Shown in pieces: positions 24,038 to 37,685 of a stretch of DNA of 64,000 nt. The translations under genes were made by a program, and so were the position numbers. Source of the stretch: Spirodela intermedia. Its lineage: Eukaryota > Streptophyta > Magnoliopsida > Alismatales > Araceae. The DNA is taken from the NCBI GenBank assembly GCA_902729315.2, contig LR746265.1:6640892-6704891 (forward strand), written 5' to 3'. Each line of letters starts with the position of its first letter. The stretch's first letter is position 1. The notes under the pieces are model-generated. The model saw only the letters and a program-made list of their open reading frames with translations, was not told the DNA's origin and ran no database searches.

Positions 24038-25720
24038 AAAAACTAAATTAACTTTCCTTGTACAGAAATAGTGGACGAAGAGATGGTCAATCTGGCATCG
24101 TCTAACAACCTGACCACATGTTACACACGTCAGCACTGAGATATAATGTACACAGATTTATAATCAGCGACTGAAGAATAGGTCCTCAATGCCCTCTGCC
24201 CTTCACAAAGAGGAATTTTTAAAGGATTATGTTTTGCCGCCTAAAATATTTGGATTTGTCATTTCTCATTACTATTTATATCTATATATCATGTTTTTCG
24301 CAATTTACCTCGCTAATTAGTTTGCTTTTCTAGTTCAATTTAATCCATCTGTTTACACATGTATGGATGGATAAAAAAACAAAAAATATGTTTGTAAAAT
24401 GTAAACGGGCCTTTATGAAACAAGGAATTACATAATACGTTACAAGTTCGAACTTTGATGACGGAGAGAAAAATGTGCTTGGAGTTTTGAGGATTTTTTG
24501 AAGCCGGCAGCATAGGCAAATGCGACACCCAGTAAGTTTATGCCAAATGTTACCCTCACAAAAAACATCAATGCAGCTGAATTTGAGAAATCCATGATCA
24601 GAAACTGTACTGAAGTTCTTGTCGAATATTCATGCTGAAAGGGGGTGGAAAAACTCCTAAAGATTGCCCAAACAGCAGTTTAAAGTCAGTCTTCAGATGA
24701 ATTTTTTCTCTTGACCTACGGGCTTTTATGATAGTTTAAACGGCCGCCATCAGATAGTAATTTTCAGATGATTAAATTCAACATCCGTGGATAGTTTTCA
24801 TTTTGTCAAAGCTTCCAAAAGCTTTTTTCGCCAAACTGACTCATGGCATAAATTCTGAAAATAAATTTTCGTGGCAAGTATCACCGCATGGAAAGCAGTG
24901 GACTGGGCGCCATGACCAGGGAAAAGTGACGACGATGACCCTAACAACTTTTGTTCTCTCACTAAGAAAATCCCAAGGAGCAAGTGATGAAACTGAGAGA
25001 TGCTTATGCTATTGTTGAGGATAGGACAAGAGAAATATACGAATTTTGCGAGCAGAGAGTAAAGAGATAAAGAAAATATGTAATAAGAACAGGAAAGCAT
25101 TGAAAGTCGTTCTGCTGCAGACACATACGCCAAGAGCACTGTAAAACATTTAAAATGCCCTCCACGAGAGTAATTATTCTGCGCTTTATCATCATGCTCA
25201 GGGAAAACATAGCTCTTAATCGGTCACCGTCCCTTGAACACCCTACTTCCAGAGAACATATCTCATTCACGTGAATCAAGTACCAATCCAATGACAGAAG
25301 AGGAAAAAAAAAAACAAATGCATCCAAACGTTTGTAAACCAAAGAGCAACACATCCTAAACGAGAATTTCAAATAAATCAAACTCAAGAGTAAAAACGAT
25401 CACAATGACAAGAGCATGACATGAACACCAACCACAGACAAACGCACCGCACCAGAGAGAAGGATCCCGGTTGACTTCAAGCGGATCCACGTTTCTGCAG
25501 ACCGCAGCCTCCCCAAACCTCTCTTCCCAATGTGCCTCTCTTCTCTTCTCGACGGGAGAACCCCCCCGGAACGGGGAAGGGGTAATGCCACAGAACCTCT
25601 GTTCCCCAAGTACGTCCTTCCCTCCGGCTCGCTTTCCCAGGCCTACGGGAAAAAGCAGAACCCATAGGAGTACGTCTTTGTATAGCAGCTGCCCCTGGTG
25701 GGCCCCACTCGCCACGCAAC
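24038..25720. other. Upstream region of the unknown-protein gene
   Basis: No coding exon is confidently recognised. GC rises at 25400-25735, where several short frames open on both strands; this probably marks a first, non-coding exon and promoter of the minus-strand gene. Short frames at 24798-25387 have no recognisable similarity. Confidence 0.4.
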
Positions 25721-26299
25721 CGCCCGCTGGGCCCTAGAGCAGAAAATATTTGTTTCCAAAATATGAAAAACTTTTATATTTTAATTATAAGAAATTACTG
25801 TGATAATTCATCTGTCGTTATCAAGCTAACTTGAAAATAACAATAAAAGTAATTATCCCGATAATATACCCCTAAAATTTATCGTAATTTAAAATAAAAT
25901 AAAATATTTCTATAAGATTCGATCGTGAACAAGTGGTGTTAGGCCAAATCTACGGATGAGCTTAGTCACTATGATTTTGTTGGTCCACTAGATGGGCCTT
26001 GTCACGTGGGCTAGAGCGCACCACTTTAGGCCCAAAATGTGAGCCCATGTGTTCTTATAAAGGACTACCTGGGCCAGGGCCCAAGAAAAAGCATGTTTCG
26101 CAGAAGGCCCAAGAGTGTATATTCCACTTGATGATAATGGTACTAGTTGCAGATCTTCTCAACGTTCTCCTAATCGGACCAGGTGGGGAGTGACGAGGGG
26201 CGGGGGAGGAGACCAATCTCTGCGTGGAGGGAGCTCACCACCAGACGCCGCACCGTTGCCGCGATACGTGTCGGCGCGGCGTGGTCGGAGGAGGCCACC
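25721..26299 (+). promoter_or_regulatory. Divergent promoter upstream of EDA2 with GGCCCA elements and a G-box
   Basis: Between the presumed start of the minus-strand unknown-protein gene and the EDA2 start codon lie a CACGTG G-box (26003-26008) and several GGCCCA/TGGGCC elements between 25995 and 26112. Such site II motifs are frequent in promoters of housekeeping plant genes and in shared divergent promoters. The transcription starts are not determined. Confidence 0.5.
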
Positions 26300-29200
26300 A
26301 TGTCTGACTCTTCCTCTTTCTGTATGCTTCTGATCACCATTGTTCTCTCGCTGCTGCTGTCGGTTCCCGGCGCTGAGTGCCGAAGATTTCGCCTGCCCGG
26401 AGCTGAGGGGCGATACCTGACTACGGAGGAGCGCTGGTTTAATCAGACGCTCGATCACTTCGCCCCCGCGGTAATGTTCTTGTAGCCAGCCTTTTGGCAC
26501 AATGTTCGAAACTTTACCCACAGTTCCTATGGGGTAGTTTCTTTACTTCTGTTCTGTGCGGTGGATGGCCTCATCTAGCATCCGTGATTATATTTTACAT
26601 TCAAAAAAGTGTGGACACATTAAGAATTCAATGAAAAAAAGCGTACCTGTTTAATCCATCCGAGGGAATATCCTGTCACATAGCAGTCCTCAAATTGGAT
26701 CGGAAACTGCTTATCGTGAACTGTTTTGAACAGTCTTTTTTTTCTTAGATTAAATTGGATCTTAATCACTGCTTCCCTAAAAAATTTGTCTGCTTTTGTT
26801 GGCACCTATGTTTGCTGTCCACAGAATCTATTTTTCCTCCATCTTCTCCTCGATCTCCTTCTTCAACCCGTATTGTTTTTTAAGTCCTTAGATTGCGTTT
26901 AAACCATTAAACTCGGGATACTATCATTGGAAATATGATCAAGTTTGCATATTGTCGTCCAGTCTATAGTGTGGGCGTTCTTTACATTACATCAAAGCAT
27001 CAACTTTATTGATGTAATTATCTTCTTTAAATTCCCATTCAGGAGGGTTAATTTCATTTTCATTGGAGAAAATCTTGATGAAAGTGAGCCAACATTGTAT
27101 AATGATATTATTAGGGGGTGAAATGCTGTTGTTCAGTGTTCTGGCAGTTGTGTGTGCTCACTTCACTCTGTAAAATAAATTAGATAATGTGAGGGGTATG
27201 TGGCTCACTATGAAACTTTGGACCCTGTAAGAATCTAGGAAACATGGAAACCTTCTCTTCGCCACTCATGCACACTGCAAAGATTTAAAGAATTTCATAA
27301 CCATATGTTCCAAGATATTATCACTGGTTTTTATGATATGTAAATGTAGATATATTGGCACTGACATTTACAACTTACATCTGTTCGTCTGACATGATCT
27401 CATAGATTCTTATACCTGCCTAGATGATATATTTTATTGATTTATTTTTGACATCACACACTTTGCACTCCCAGTCTGTTTTAGATCTAATGTCAACATC
27501 CACTCAAAGGAGCACAAATTCTTTCTATTCCTTTTGCATATGCAACAACGTTTTCTTTCCACCTACCTTTTCCCTTAATTTACCATCCATCATGGTTTCA
27601 GAGAACGGATGCATCTTAGCACATATGACGAGAATTGGCTTTCCATCCGAATGTTCCTGTTAGTTTCAAGTTCTGTCAAAGCGATAATTCGTCAAATTGG
27701 AAGATTTATCCCATGCCAAAAAAATTTTACACTGGACGCTGGTTGATTCGTGTTAGATGTTTCGGTGCTCCTGATGCACTGACATTTGAGGAGTGAATCA
27801 TCATCTGTGTTTTGTACTTTGGCTTGCCGTTGTCATTTAGACGATGCTGATAATGATTTTCTCTGAAGTTGTTTAATATCCTGATAATGACTCTGCTATT
27901 GATGCATCTGATTATGTTGTGGTCAGATAATTTCAAGGAATATTTTTATTAGTGGGGTTATCTTTTGAGGATCAAAACAAAATGTCCCCCTTCTACGCAA
28001 TTCATTCTCTCATTAATGGATTTTTATACTTTCTAATATTTCTGGAGGGCATATTTCAGGATCATCGTCAATTCAAGCAGCGTTACTATGAGTTTCTAGG
28101 TTATGTTCAAGATCCTCAAGCACCCATATTTTTGATAATTGGGGGTGAGGGCACATCTCGTGGGATATCAAACAATTATATTGCTGTAAGTTACTAATGT
28201 TTTTACAATCACAGTCCTACCACATTCAGTATATTAACTAGCTTTTATTCTGTCATATGAAACGGTAGGTAGGAGTAATTTGAGTGACTTATGGATAAAT
28301 TGAAATCAACTTCAATTTAGACGATTTCGATTTTTAATTATTCATTTTTCTTGCTTTTATGGATCATTGATTATTATTTCCTGTTGTCACCATCCTGGAT
28401 AAAATTATCAATGATTTTTTTTATGCTGCATTTCCCGAATCAGGTTTTAGCCAAGAAATTTGGTGCTGTTATTCTTTCTCTTGAGCATCGCTACTATGGG
28501 AAGAGTTCCCCTTTTAAGTTTCATACAACAGAAAATTTGAGATATCTCTCTTCCAAGCAGGCTCTTTTTGATTTGGCTATTTTCCGTCAATATTATCAGG
28601 TACATCTTCTCCATTATGCCTTTGATCTGTACTTAACTCGTCTATTTTCCATCAGTATTACGAAAATTCCTTGTGTTTTCGGATACTGTTGATATTTTTT
28701 TCCTAAAATTTGCGATATTTGTCTTGATAGATGGATACTATAACTTATACGACATCTTGTGATTCCAGATTCTCAACGTTTTAGAAGGTTTGCTTTATCT
28801 AAGAAATTAGTTGAAATGATCGTGATGCTGGGTGCATGCCGATTACCATAGGTCAAAGAAGACAAGCTATATCCCCCCAGTCCACAGAGCAAGTCTGTTT
28901 TTAGCATTTACAGGGTCTAGCACAAGTTGTGTTTGAAGGCCAGCCACAGATGTGGGTCTACTCCCCTTTAGTGTAGTTGGATAAAATGTTGAATGCCTAT
29001 GGCCTTCGGAAGTGGGTCTGATTTATGATTGGGTCTTTTTGAGTTGGGCAATATCCTGATCCAGACACAGGGAGACTATGTTATACGAAGCCCAATTTAG
29101 CCCGACTTTTGGTCTGCTCCAATTTTGAGTGAATCTTTTTCTTCGGTTGTTTTAATGACCCATGAATCTTGATCCAGTTGACTTTCTTTATGTATAATGC

Positions 29201-32200
29201 AAGGTTGGCTGACGTAGTATTGCATTAGGACTCATAAATTAAACAAGTTGAGTGAGGTCGTATTGGGATTTGACGTCAACTCACATTATGGATTGATAAA
29301 ACTCTTTACAACTAGAGATTATCTTCAAAAAAGTTTAGAAATATAGCTCTCTTTTATGTTCATGAATTCGGTGAATTTTTTCCTAGCATCCACAAGAATC
29401 TTTGGGAGCCGATAGGCAGATCTTTAGCATAATTAGAAGCATTTAAAAAATAGAATTTGAGAGCCTGGAGGGACGCTGAAATTAGAGAACACATCTCTTT
29501 TACAATAACAACTCCAGATTTCAATTGAAAATCTCAAGATTTATGGAATATATTCACCAAGGGCTTTTTTTTGACACAATTTTAGGTTAATCTAACAGAT
29601 GTCATTCCATTCAGATACCTGAATGGATCAATTGAGGAGAGATTGTAGCTATTCAGTCCAATAGGATCTGCAAAGCATGTTGGGAATTACTGAGGTACAC
29701 AGTTTGATGCTTCTGCAATCAACCTGAATCCAATAAAAAATGTTTGATACCCTCCCATGATTGACTGTAAGCAGCTGAAGCAGAAAAATACCATGTTTTG
29801 TCTATAAATTGGAATTATTTAAATGGTATTTACATTATCAGCCATATTGGCCTGTACGGCTGATCATTTGGGATAGCTAGACCAATTAGCTGTAAAATTC
29901 AGCCTTTAAATCCTTGCCTGAAGTGGACCTTCTTAACACTGAGGACAACCCGAATAGAGAATGGTCAACGTTAAACCTTATCCAAATTGAAATCTTTCTA
30001 TTCGTTCGTACAAGTTCTTATTCTGATGAATGTTTTGCCAAAATATAAACCATTCAACATCTCTTTCATGATACACATAATAATTTTTTTTGGAGGCTAA
30101 TATTTCATTAAAAAAAAAATCATCTGTATTGTGTGACTCCAAAGGATCCGTCCTAATTTCAAAGAAAGAAATTTTCCTTTCAATTATTATGCACTCTTGT
30201 ACGAAAAGAATTAGGTTGACTGTTCCTCTGAATGATAGTAAAAACATACTGGCATGAGATTCTATTTCTGTTTGAAACGATTGGAGAAGCCTGATCCTAA
30301 CTTTGAGCAACTGCTGGCAATCACTACCATCAATTTTAAAGTTTCTACCAGGAATTACTGAACAAATGTGTCAGACGCAGGGAACATGATAATGGAAATC
30401 TTTAATACATAAGAAGGGAGCCTCAATTAAATGATGCTTTGAACTACAATTCAATCTTAAACGTACTTTATTGCACCCTATGACGATATGACTTAGGTTA
30501 TCTATCTCCTTGATTGACGCGATTTTCTCCAAGCCCAACAGTGCGGGAAGTCTTACCTATGACTTCACCATCTTATTTTATATAAATTATTATTTATTGG
30601 CCTTGCCAAGTACCTATGACTTCACCATCTTATTTTATATAAATTATTATTTATTGGCCTTGCCAAGTACTCAAGTCCTGCTTTCTGGGCCGATACCAAT
30701 TATTGCCTCTTAATGAAGATGACTTATTGGTTCTTTCTTCCACCACTATCATGTTATCTCTCACCTTGAGGTTCATCAACAGAACCAGGAGAATTTTAGG
30801 CTTAACATACCCTTATTATTCTCGTTGTATCTCCTCTGTAATTTCTTATCAAATGTAATACGTTGATTGTCTAGTGGTATGATCTTGGAGAAAGAAGATA
30901 AGAAGACAATGATTACAAGTTTGTCATGTTCTTGATGTAAATCATTGTATTATCTTCTTGAATAAAATGATTATCTTCGTATGATTAGGGTATATTAGAA
31001 TCACATCAAGTGCTTAGTTCTAGGTTATAATGATTGTCTTATGATATTATCCAATATATTTTTCATGTTTTACAACGTTTTTTCTTTATCATGATTTTAC
31101 AGGAGTCGGTGAATACCCGAAACAATATCTCAGATACGGAAAATCCCTGGTTTGTTTTTGGCGGTTCATATTCTGGAGCTTTAAGTGCCTGGTTTCGGCT
31201 TAAGTTTCCTCATTTGACATGTGGAAGTCTAGCAAGCTCAGCAGTTGTTCAAGCTGTTTACAACTTCACTGATTTTGACGAGCAGGTTCTGACATATACA
31301 TACAATCCTTGACAAATGCTTCCTTTAACTCATTTGCCATCTTCATTATTTCAATCATGCTAAGATTTACTTCAAATTGTTCCTCTTTTATGATTTATCT
31401 GTGTTGAGGTACATTTTTTTTTGTCGTTTCATTTAATCACTTTGTTGCATGTTAGAATACAGTTTTCCTTGATTGCTTTTTAGTTTCTGACTCTAGATTG
31501 GAGAGTCAGCTGGTCCTGAATGTAAAGCTGTGCTTCAAGAAATATCCAAACTTGTTGACGAAAAGCTGTTAGCTGATCCAGGTGCAGTGAAAGGCATGTT
31601 TGGAGCATCTAAGGTACTTATAAAGTTCTTTTTGGAAGCTTTAGGTGAAGCTTCCACTAGTGCATAGTCTGATACTTTATGATGCCATTAAACAATAGTC
31701 TCTTGAACTTCTCATTAATGAACTGATTGAGGATTGCAGTTAAAGAATGATGTTGATTTCCTGTATCTGCTTGCTGATGCTGCTGTTATAGCGGTATGAA
31801 TGATTGATTCAAACTTAATGAGTACCTTACAACTATGCAAATAATAATATCTAAATGTTTAGTTGAATGTAAGAAAGTTTATCCTGGCAATGCAGTTTCA
31901 GTATGGGAACCCAGATCGTTTGTGCTCCCCGGTCACAGAAGCCAAAAAAACAGGGAAAGATTTACTGGTGAGTCACTATCACGGTAACACTTAATAACTT
32001 ACTGTGCAATGGGTTCATCACTGGAAAAGATGTAGTGCCTATATTTCGTTGAGTTGTAGTTGTGATGATTATATGCTCTGCGTAGTAACCTTTTCAATAC
32101 CATAATTTCTCTTCATGTCAACTTTAGAGGCATAATTTATGAACTTCGCCTATGTGTTTTCCCTTTATACATTTTATTTTTACTGATTGTGTTGGAGGAC

Positions 32201-35200
32201 AAGCTTGCATATCTGATGTATGGGCAAAGTGATCGGAGATGGAAAGATACACATCAACATTAGAGGGAAGTCCCAGGGAGTCCCTAAATGTGATGGTTCC
32301 AACATCAGCAACAAAGCCCCAGATTGAGAAATTCTGCAATTGTAATGATAGCAATGGAGAAGAAAACTACATTCCCTCATTAGGGACAGCTGGGTTCATT
32401 TTGAGGTTGCTGCTTTGGAGGAAGACAGAGAATTGTTAGGGACTTGTTCATGAAACATGGATGAGGAAAAAAATGTCAGAATCATCAATACTTGAATATT
32501 AGGGCGTTCAGTTTCCAGAAAGTTGACCCGGTGCCTCATCTAGGACAAACCTGTGGCCTAACGCTATAAAAGCTCCAAACAGCAGTCCCTGACTTATAGA
32601 GAAATGATATTCTGAATTTAAAATTCTGGCCGGATGTTTCCTGTCACGATTACAACTAAGTGCTAGGTAGGAGAATCACCACAGAAGATACATCGACCAA
32701 ATTCAAAGGCACGGGAGGAAATAAATTGTGCACCTTGTAGATCCTTAAGGACAGCAGGGATCATCAAAATGTTCTTTTCACTTTTTTCAGAGCTATCGTA
32801 GGGGCTCTTTTTCTATCCTTACCCTTTCGATCGGGGAAGATTTCAATGGCAAAGAGGTTTTTAGGGCTTCGACTCTGCTTCTTTCCTCGTTTATTCAGGT
32901 AGCTGCTGCAGCTAAGATTGCTGCTCCCCTCGTCTTCCCACTTAGTTGGGATGCAGAACGTGCAAGACGGTGAAGAATTATATGTTGATCACCGATGTCT
33001 CCCTATCGTTTTATGTGGGAGTAGGCTCTCTGGAATTAACATTCGTGCTGTTAGTGTTCACTTGTTGCATGAGTGCTTTGATCATTTGATTTGGTAATCC
33101 AAATCTTATAGTTATTGAAAAAAGGCATTTTATTAGTAGTGTTAACCGTAGAAGATTCAAATAAACTTGTGAAAAAAAAAATTAGTCCCTGCAACCAAAA
33201 AATTGCCCTGATAGACTAAAAGCTTCCATTTCCTCGTTTTCTTATTCCAAATCAAGGCGAATCCTCCTCCCTATGATGGAGCTAAATTCAATCAAGATTC
33301 ATTATCCTGAAAACCAGTGCCAGTCTTGTTGCGTGGAACTAAGAAAGCTGAATAATGTCTATGACGTACTTATTTCATCAGAATGAAGAGAGACCAACTT
33401 AGGCTTTATAGTCAAATATGTGTTAGAACAAGATTTGGATCCATGACTGACTCCTTTTCAGGAAGCATATGCTGACTATGTGAAGGACTACTACTTGGGA
33501 AGTTTTGGCGCGACAATCCAAACATATGATCAAGAGAATTTAAAGAATGTCTCTGTTGGTGATGGCAGTGGTAACGTGCTTTTTGACTTTCAAGTGCTGT
33601 GTATCTCTCCTTTCGCACAAGAGAAAATTGATGTGTCATATTTTTGCTAAAATTTATTGGGTTGATTTTATCAATTGTACAATCCACTTTTTAGTTACCT
33701 TTTTCTTGTCTCTCAGCTGACAGGCTATGGTGGTTCCAAGTTTGCACTGAAGTTGCTTACTTCCAGGTTGCACCATATAACGACAGTATCCGGTCTCCAA
33801 GGATTGACATAAAGTATGCACTTACCATATATTCTGCTAACTCGATTCGATCAGATATATTATAACTGAGGGCGGTTGTGGCAATCGATCATGTTTCAAA
33901 AATGCAAAAACAAGTTTCGGACTCGTAAACCTGAAAGCATATTTACATGTATAGCACACTTTGACTAGTCACCTGTTGGTGGCCGTTCCGCGTGACCACT
34001 TCTTATTTTTCGTTCTATCACAGAGTGTTCTAGCCTGGGACTGCAACTTTTCAAGTGAAAGTCACAGCATCGTTTGAATTTTAGATCTAGGGTAATTAAA
34101 GTTGAAGTATATCTCCTTGGCTGGAAATATGGTTGGGAACCCCTGCTTTTATTCTCAATCAATCAGTTCCATGAACTGTGCATGTGAAGGATGCAAATAA
34201 TGTGGCCATTCTGTGATATCACTAGATCATGTAATTTGCGCATGTGTACATACTCTGCTTGTGCTGCTGTAATCTTCTGCAACACGTACATGTGTATCAC
34301 GGATGTACACACTCAAATATGCATGCATTTATGGGCACCCAAAGAGATACGTGTTTATCAATATTTTATTTCCAATGTCTCAAGAAATTATTTGGTTTTG
34401 TTGCAGTTATCACTTGGATCTTTGTAAGAATGTTTTTGGAGATGGAGTCTACCCTCAGGTGGAGATGACCAACATATACTACGGCGGCACAAAGATTGCT
34501 GGTTATTTCTTTATCCTCTGAGTTTTGCTATTACTTCTATGGAAAACTTCCCGCTAAATCTGTTCTATAGAAATACTGCGTTATCCAAAAAGAATTACTT
34601 GGTCCCTTAAAACTTACTGCATTCTTTATTGAAGGGTTTCATTTCATTAAATTACTTTGTTTTATAGTATAGGTCCAGAATGAATATGTTTGGTAAAGTT
34701 CTCACAGGAATTTACTGAGACGCATTATGTAATACTGTGAAAAGGTGCATCTATAAATTCCTTAGAAACTTGTTGAATCGAGTTGAGGTCCTTATATCCA
34801 TTTTATCTTTCTGGTTAGAAGGAAACTACAATGTTCATTTGAAAATCATCAAGTGTGTGTCATGGAAGACCTTTTATGTGTTTTTCGTTGGATACTGTTA
34901 TTTTTATTTGTTGTTCTGATTTTATCCTTTTCGCTGTATATGGTCTCTAATTCATGTAGATATAGAGAACACTAACATAATTTTTTGTTGAATTTTGATG
35001 ATTGCAGAGCAAGTTGTTCCCTAAATCTCAACTTAAAGAAGTAGCTACCTCCATTTTGTATTGCTCAAATTTTTCCTCATTTACACCGATCTCCATAACT
35101 TTTCATCAAGATATTTGTGCATATCCACTATTACATCACAGATAGATTTTTATTTTTATTTTTAATCTGGACAGGCCTTTCTCCTCCTTGAGTGACCGTT

Positions 35201-35459
35201 TTGGCTGGTCCAGGTTCCATATCTAATTTAGAAGGTCATGCTTTGCTATGTACAAAACTCTTTATTCTTCAGAAGATCTTAGAATTCAGGTTGGCCTAAA
35301 AGAATATTAAGTAGTCACACCTATGCTGAAACATCAATAATTAAGCCATTCTTTCTGTATCTTGTCATTGTGTAAAATATAATTGCTTTCTGTTGATCGA
35401 TAAAGAACTTCAAGAAGGAAATAAGTTAATGCTTTTTATTCAAATTTAAATTTACCAGC

Positions 35460-35510
<51 letters not shown>

Positions 35511-37685
35511 GATCATGGTTTCTGTGCACATCAATTACATGTTATCTTATGAATGGTGCAGGTTCTAGGATAATTTTTACAAATGGTTCTCAGGATCCAT
35601 GGCGCCATGCTTCCAAGCAGAAGTCGTCTAAAAACAGTGAGTCTCACCATGCATTCTGTGGAAAATATCACTGATCCAACTACATAGCAATATGTAAATT
35701 TGAAAAAAAAATCGTTGTGCCCTTGACCTTCGTGAGTAATCCTGCAATATTGAGATGTAATGTAATCCGACTGTAGTGAGAATTGAAAGAATGTTTGGAG
35801 AGTAAAGATGAAGAATTATCTAGAAAATAAGCCTGAGCAATTACAATGATAGCGAATGATTAATCACGTCGTATTTCTTGTTCGAGAAAAAAGTTGATTT
35901 TGGATTTTCGTAAAAACGTACTTCTTCGGTCCATGCATATTATCATGCACGCAATTTTCCTTTTTTTTTATTCTCTCCATATTTCATGAATAATAATCAA
36001 CTTTTATTCATTTGCTACGTCTGTGCTCATTCCATCTTTTACTGTTCTTAATCTTATTAATAAAGTCCTTCCCTATTTGCAAACATTCAGTGCCTTCATA
36101 TACCATCAAATGCCATAACTGCGGCCATTGCAGTGATTTGAGTGGATGTCCTCAGTCTCACTTCAACATGAAAGGTGAGTCTTTATTTCATGAAAAATAT
36201 AAATCGTTGACTCTGTGGTCCAAAAAAATGTCATACTGTGATTCTTTCGATTGAATTGATCAGACTCATACACAGGACTTTCAATTTAAGTGGGACCTGA
36301 CCTGTCAACAGAGTGCCAAAAGGTTTATAAATGGGTTTATGGAATCTAATTTAAAAGTGGTAAAGGTCAGCAAAGAGTATGTCAATCACAACTCCCCTCG
36401 CCCCCCCACCAAACACACACAAGATTTTGGGTAATATTTTTAAATATCCCATGGTAATTCGTCCCTGCACTAAGGGTGGAGAACTGATAGCAAACCCAGG
36501 TTAGGTTTTGGTTCAGTTTTAATATTTCTGGTATCCTTCACTCACTCGACCTAAATTCATGATGTCGTGGCATATGGCCACTAATAGCCTCATTCTTTGT
36601 TTTAAGTGATGCTTCAAATAATGTTATTTATGTCCTTACCTTCTTCAGGGAGTTCAGAAAACTGCACATCTCCTGAAGCGGTTGAAAAAGTGAGAGCGCA
36701 GATCATAGAACACATGGACCTGTGGCTTTCGCAGTGTCAAAATACAGGTAAACGTTGTACTACCTGGTTGTTTATGATCATTATTTAACATGTTTATTCT
36801 GGTCTTTGACGATTCTCATTGTTTTTAGCAAAACGTGATGGATTTAATGATATCGGGTGATGATGTGTAGCCGGAGTTGACTTCAGCTCGATATATTGTC
36901 AAACTTTAATCTGACATTGACTCATTAGAACTGTATGGACTAGGAGTTGGGTCCTCCTCTGGCCCCAGCTGACGTGGGAAGAGGAAAATTCCGAGGAATC
37001 ATTCTATGAAAAGTTCTTATCCTAGAATGGTTGCGCCCCTTGATCTGTATGGAATGAACCTAGAGGCTGAGTTTCGCAGCTAGTCCTAGAGCAGCAGGTC
37101 AATGGAATAGATCGAAGGAACTAAGATATTAAGCTCAACACCTGGTAGCTGCCTGTATGGACAACCTATCAATAGCCCCCTGGGTAATGATGGCCTACTT
37201 AGTAGCTGATTCTATGTAGGATTTGTATCAGATCAGGCTGATGAAATATCGGATGGCTCTCTCATCTGGGTTAAGGAAGTGTAGATAGTTTCACTTTAAA
37301 TATTAAATATTTATTATTCTTCAATAGTTAAAAAACACATGATCAATGCTCTCTTTTAGATTGGAGATGCTGTATATATTGGGCATATAAGCAACAAAGT
37401 CAAGGCATCTGAGCCTAAGCAAATATGGTGTGGAGTACACAATTCATTAAGATTAGTATGCAATTATTTAGAGTAAAATTCATTAGCATTCAGTCTCCAA
37501 CTTCCATGTACAGTGCTTCACACTCTTCCTCCTACCAATAGCTCTCAGCATCCAGAGTTTCTAGTATCCTATCTGGGTTCCGTTCTTGACGAATGTGGCA
37601 ACTTCCCCTCAGGAGCAAATCCAGGTCAACTTATATTTCCTCTTTTATTTCAGATGATGGTCAACCGGGATTTTTTGACATGTAA
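26300..37685 (+). CDS. EDA2: EDA2-like S28 serine carboxypeptidase
   Basis: Fourteen coding exons: 26300-26470, 28060-28185, 28444-28599, 31103-31285, 31497-31613, 31740-31793, 31896-31967, 33462-33570, 33717-33813, 34407-34501, 35562-35636, 36091-36174, 36649-36747 and 37654-37685, giving 489 residues. It belongs to the S28 family of lysosomal Pro-Xaa carboxypeptidase and matches Arabidopsis EDA2 along its length (about 488 residues). A signal peptide (MSDSSSFCMLLITIVLSLLL) leads to WFNQTLDHFAP, typical of mature S28 enzymes. The likely triad is Ser173 in GGSYSG, Asp405 in FTNGSQDPW and His431 in CHNCGHCSDL. EDA2 is named for an embryo-sac arrest mutant; its substrate is unknown. The protein is probably secreted or vacuolar. 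The short last exon (TDDGQPGFFDM) is inferred from phase and a good acceptor, so the extreme C-terminus is the least certain part. Confidence 0.94.
28600..31102 (+). other. Third intron of EDA2 (2.5 kb)
   Basis: AT-rich intron holding a 57-bp tandem duplication. No nested gene is recognised. The word GTCTAGTGGTATGAT near 30869 matches the A-box side of plant tRNA-Pro, but no full tRNA fold follows. A minus-strand frame at 29978-30310 has no recognisable family. Confidence 0.6.
30554..30667. repeat. 57-bp perfect tandem duplication
   Basis: The segment starting TACCTATGACTTCACC is present twice back to back, at 30554-30610 and 30611-30667, with no mismatch that I can see. Its lack of divergence suggests a recent event. 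Confidence 0.95.
31968..33461 (+). other. Seventh intron of EDA2 with possible inserted material
   Basis: A 1.5 kb intron, much longer than its neighbours. The part at about 32190-33000 is less AT-rich than the flanks and is open on the minus strand at 32124-32354 and on the plus strand at 32239-32439. I recognise no family and no terminal repeats or target duplication. Confidence 0.4.
35461..35510. repeat. (ATT)n microsatellite
   Basis: About 50 bases of ATT trinucleotides in the intron before EDA2 exon 11. Confidence 0.97.

Noticed and set aside
30862-30900. tRNA-Pro-like A-box word GTCTAGTGGTATGAT
   Set aside because: No B box, anticodon stem or acceptor pairing follows; at most a decayed tRNA-derived fragment.
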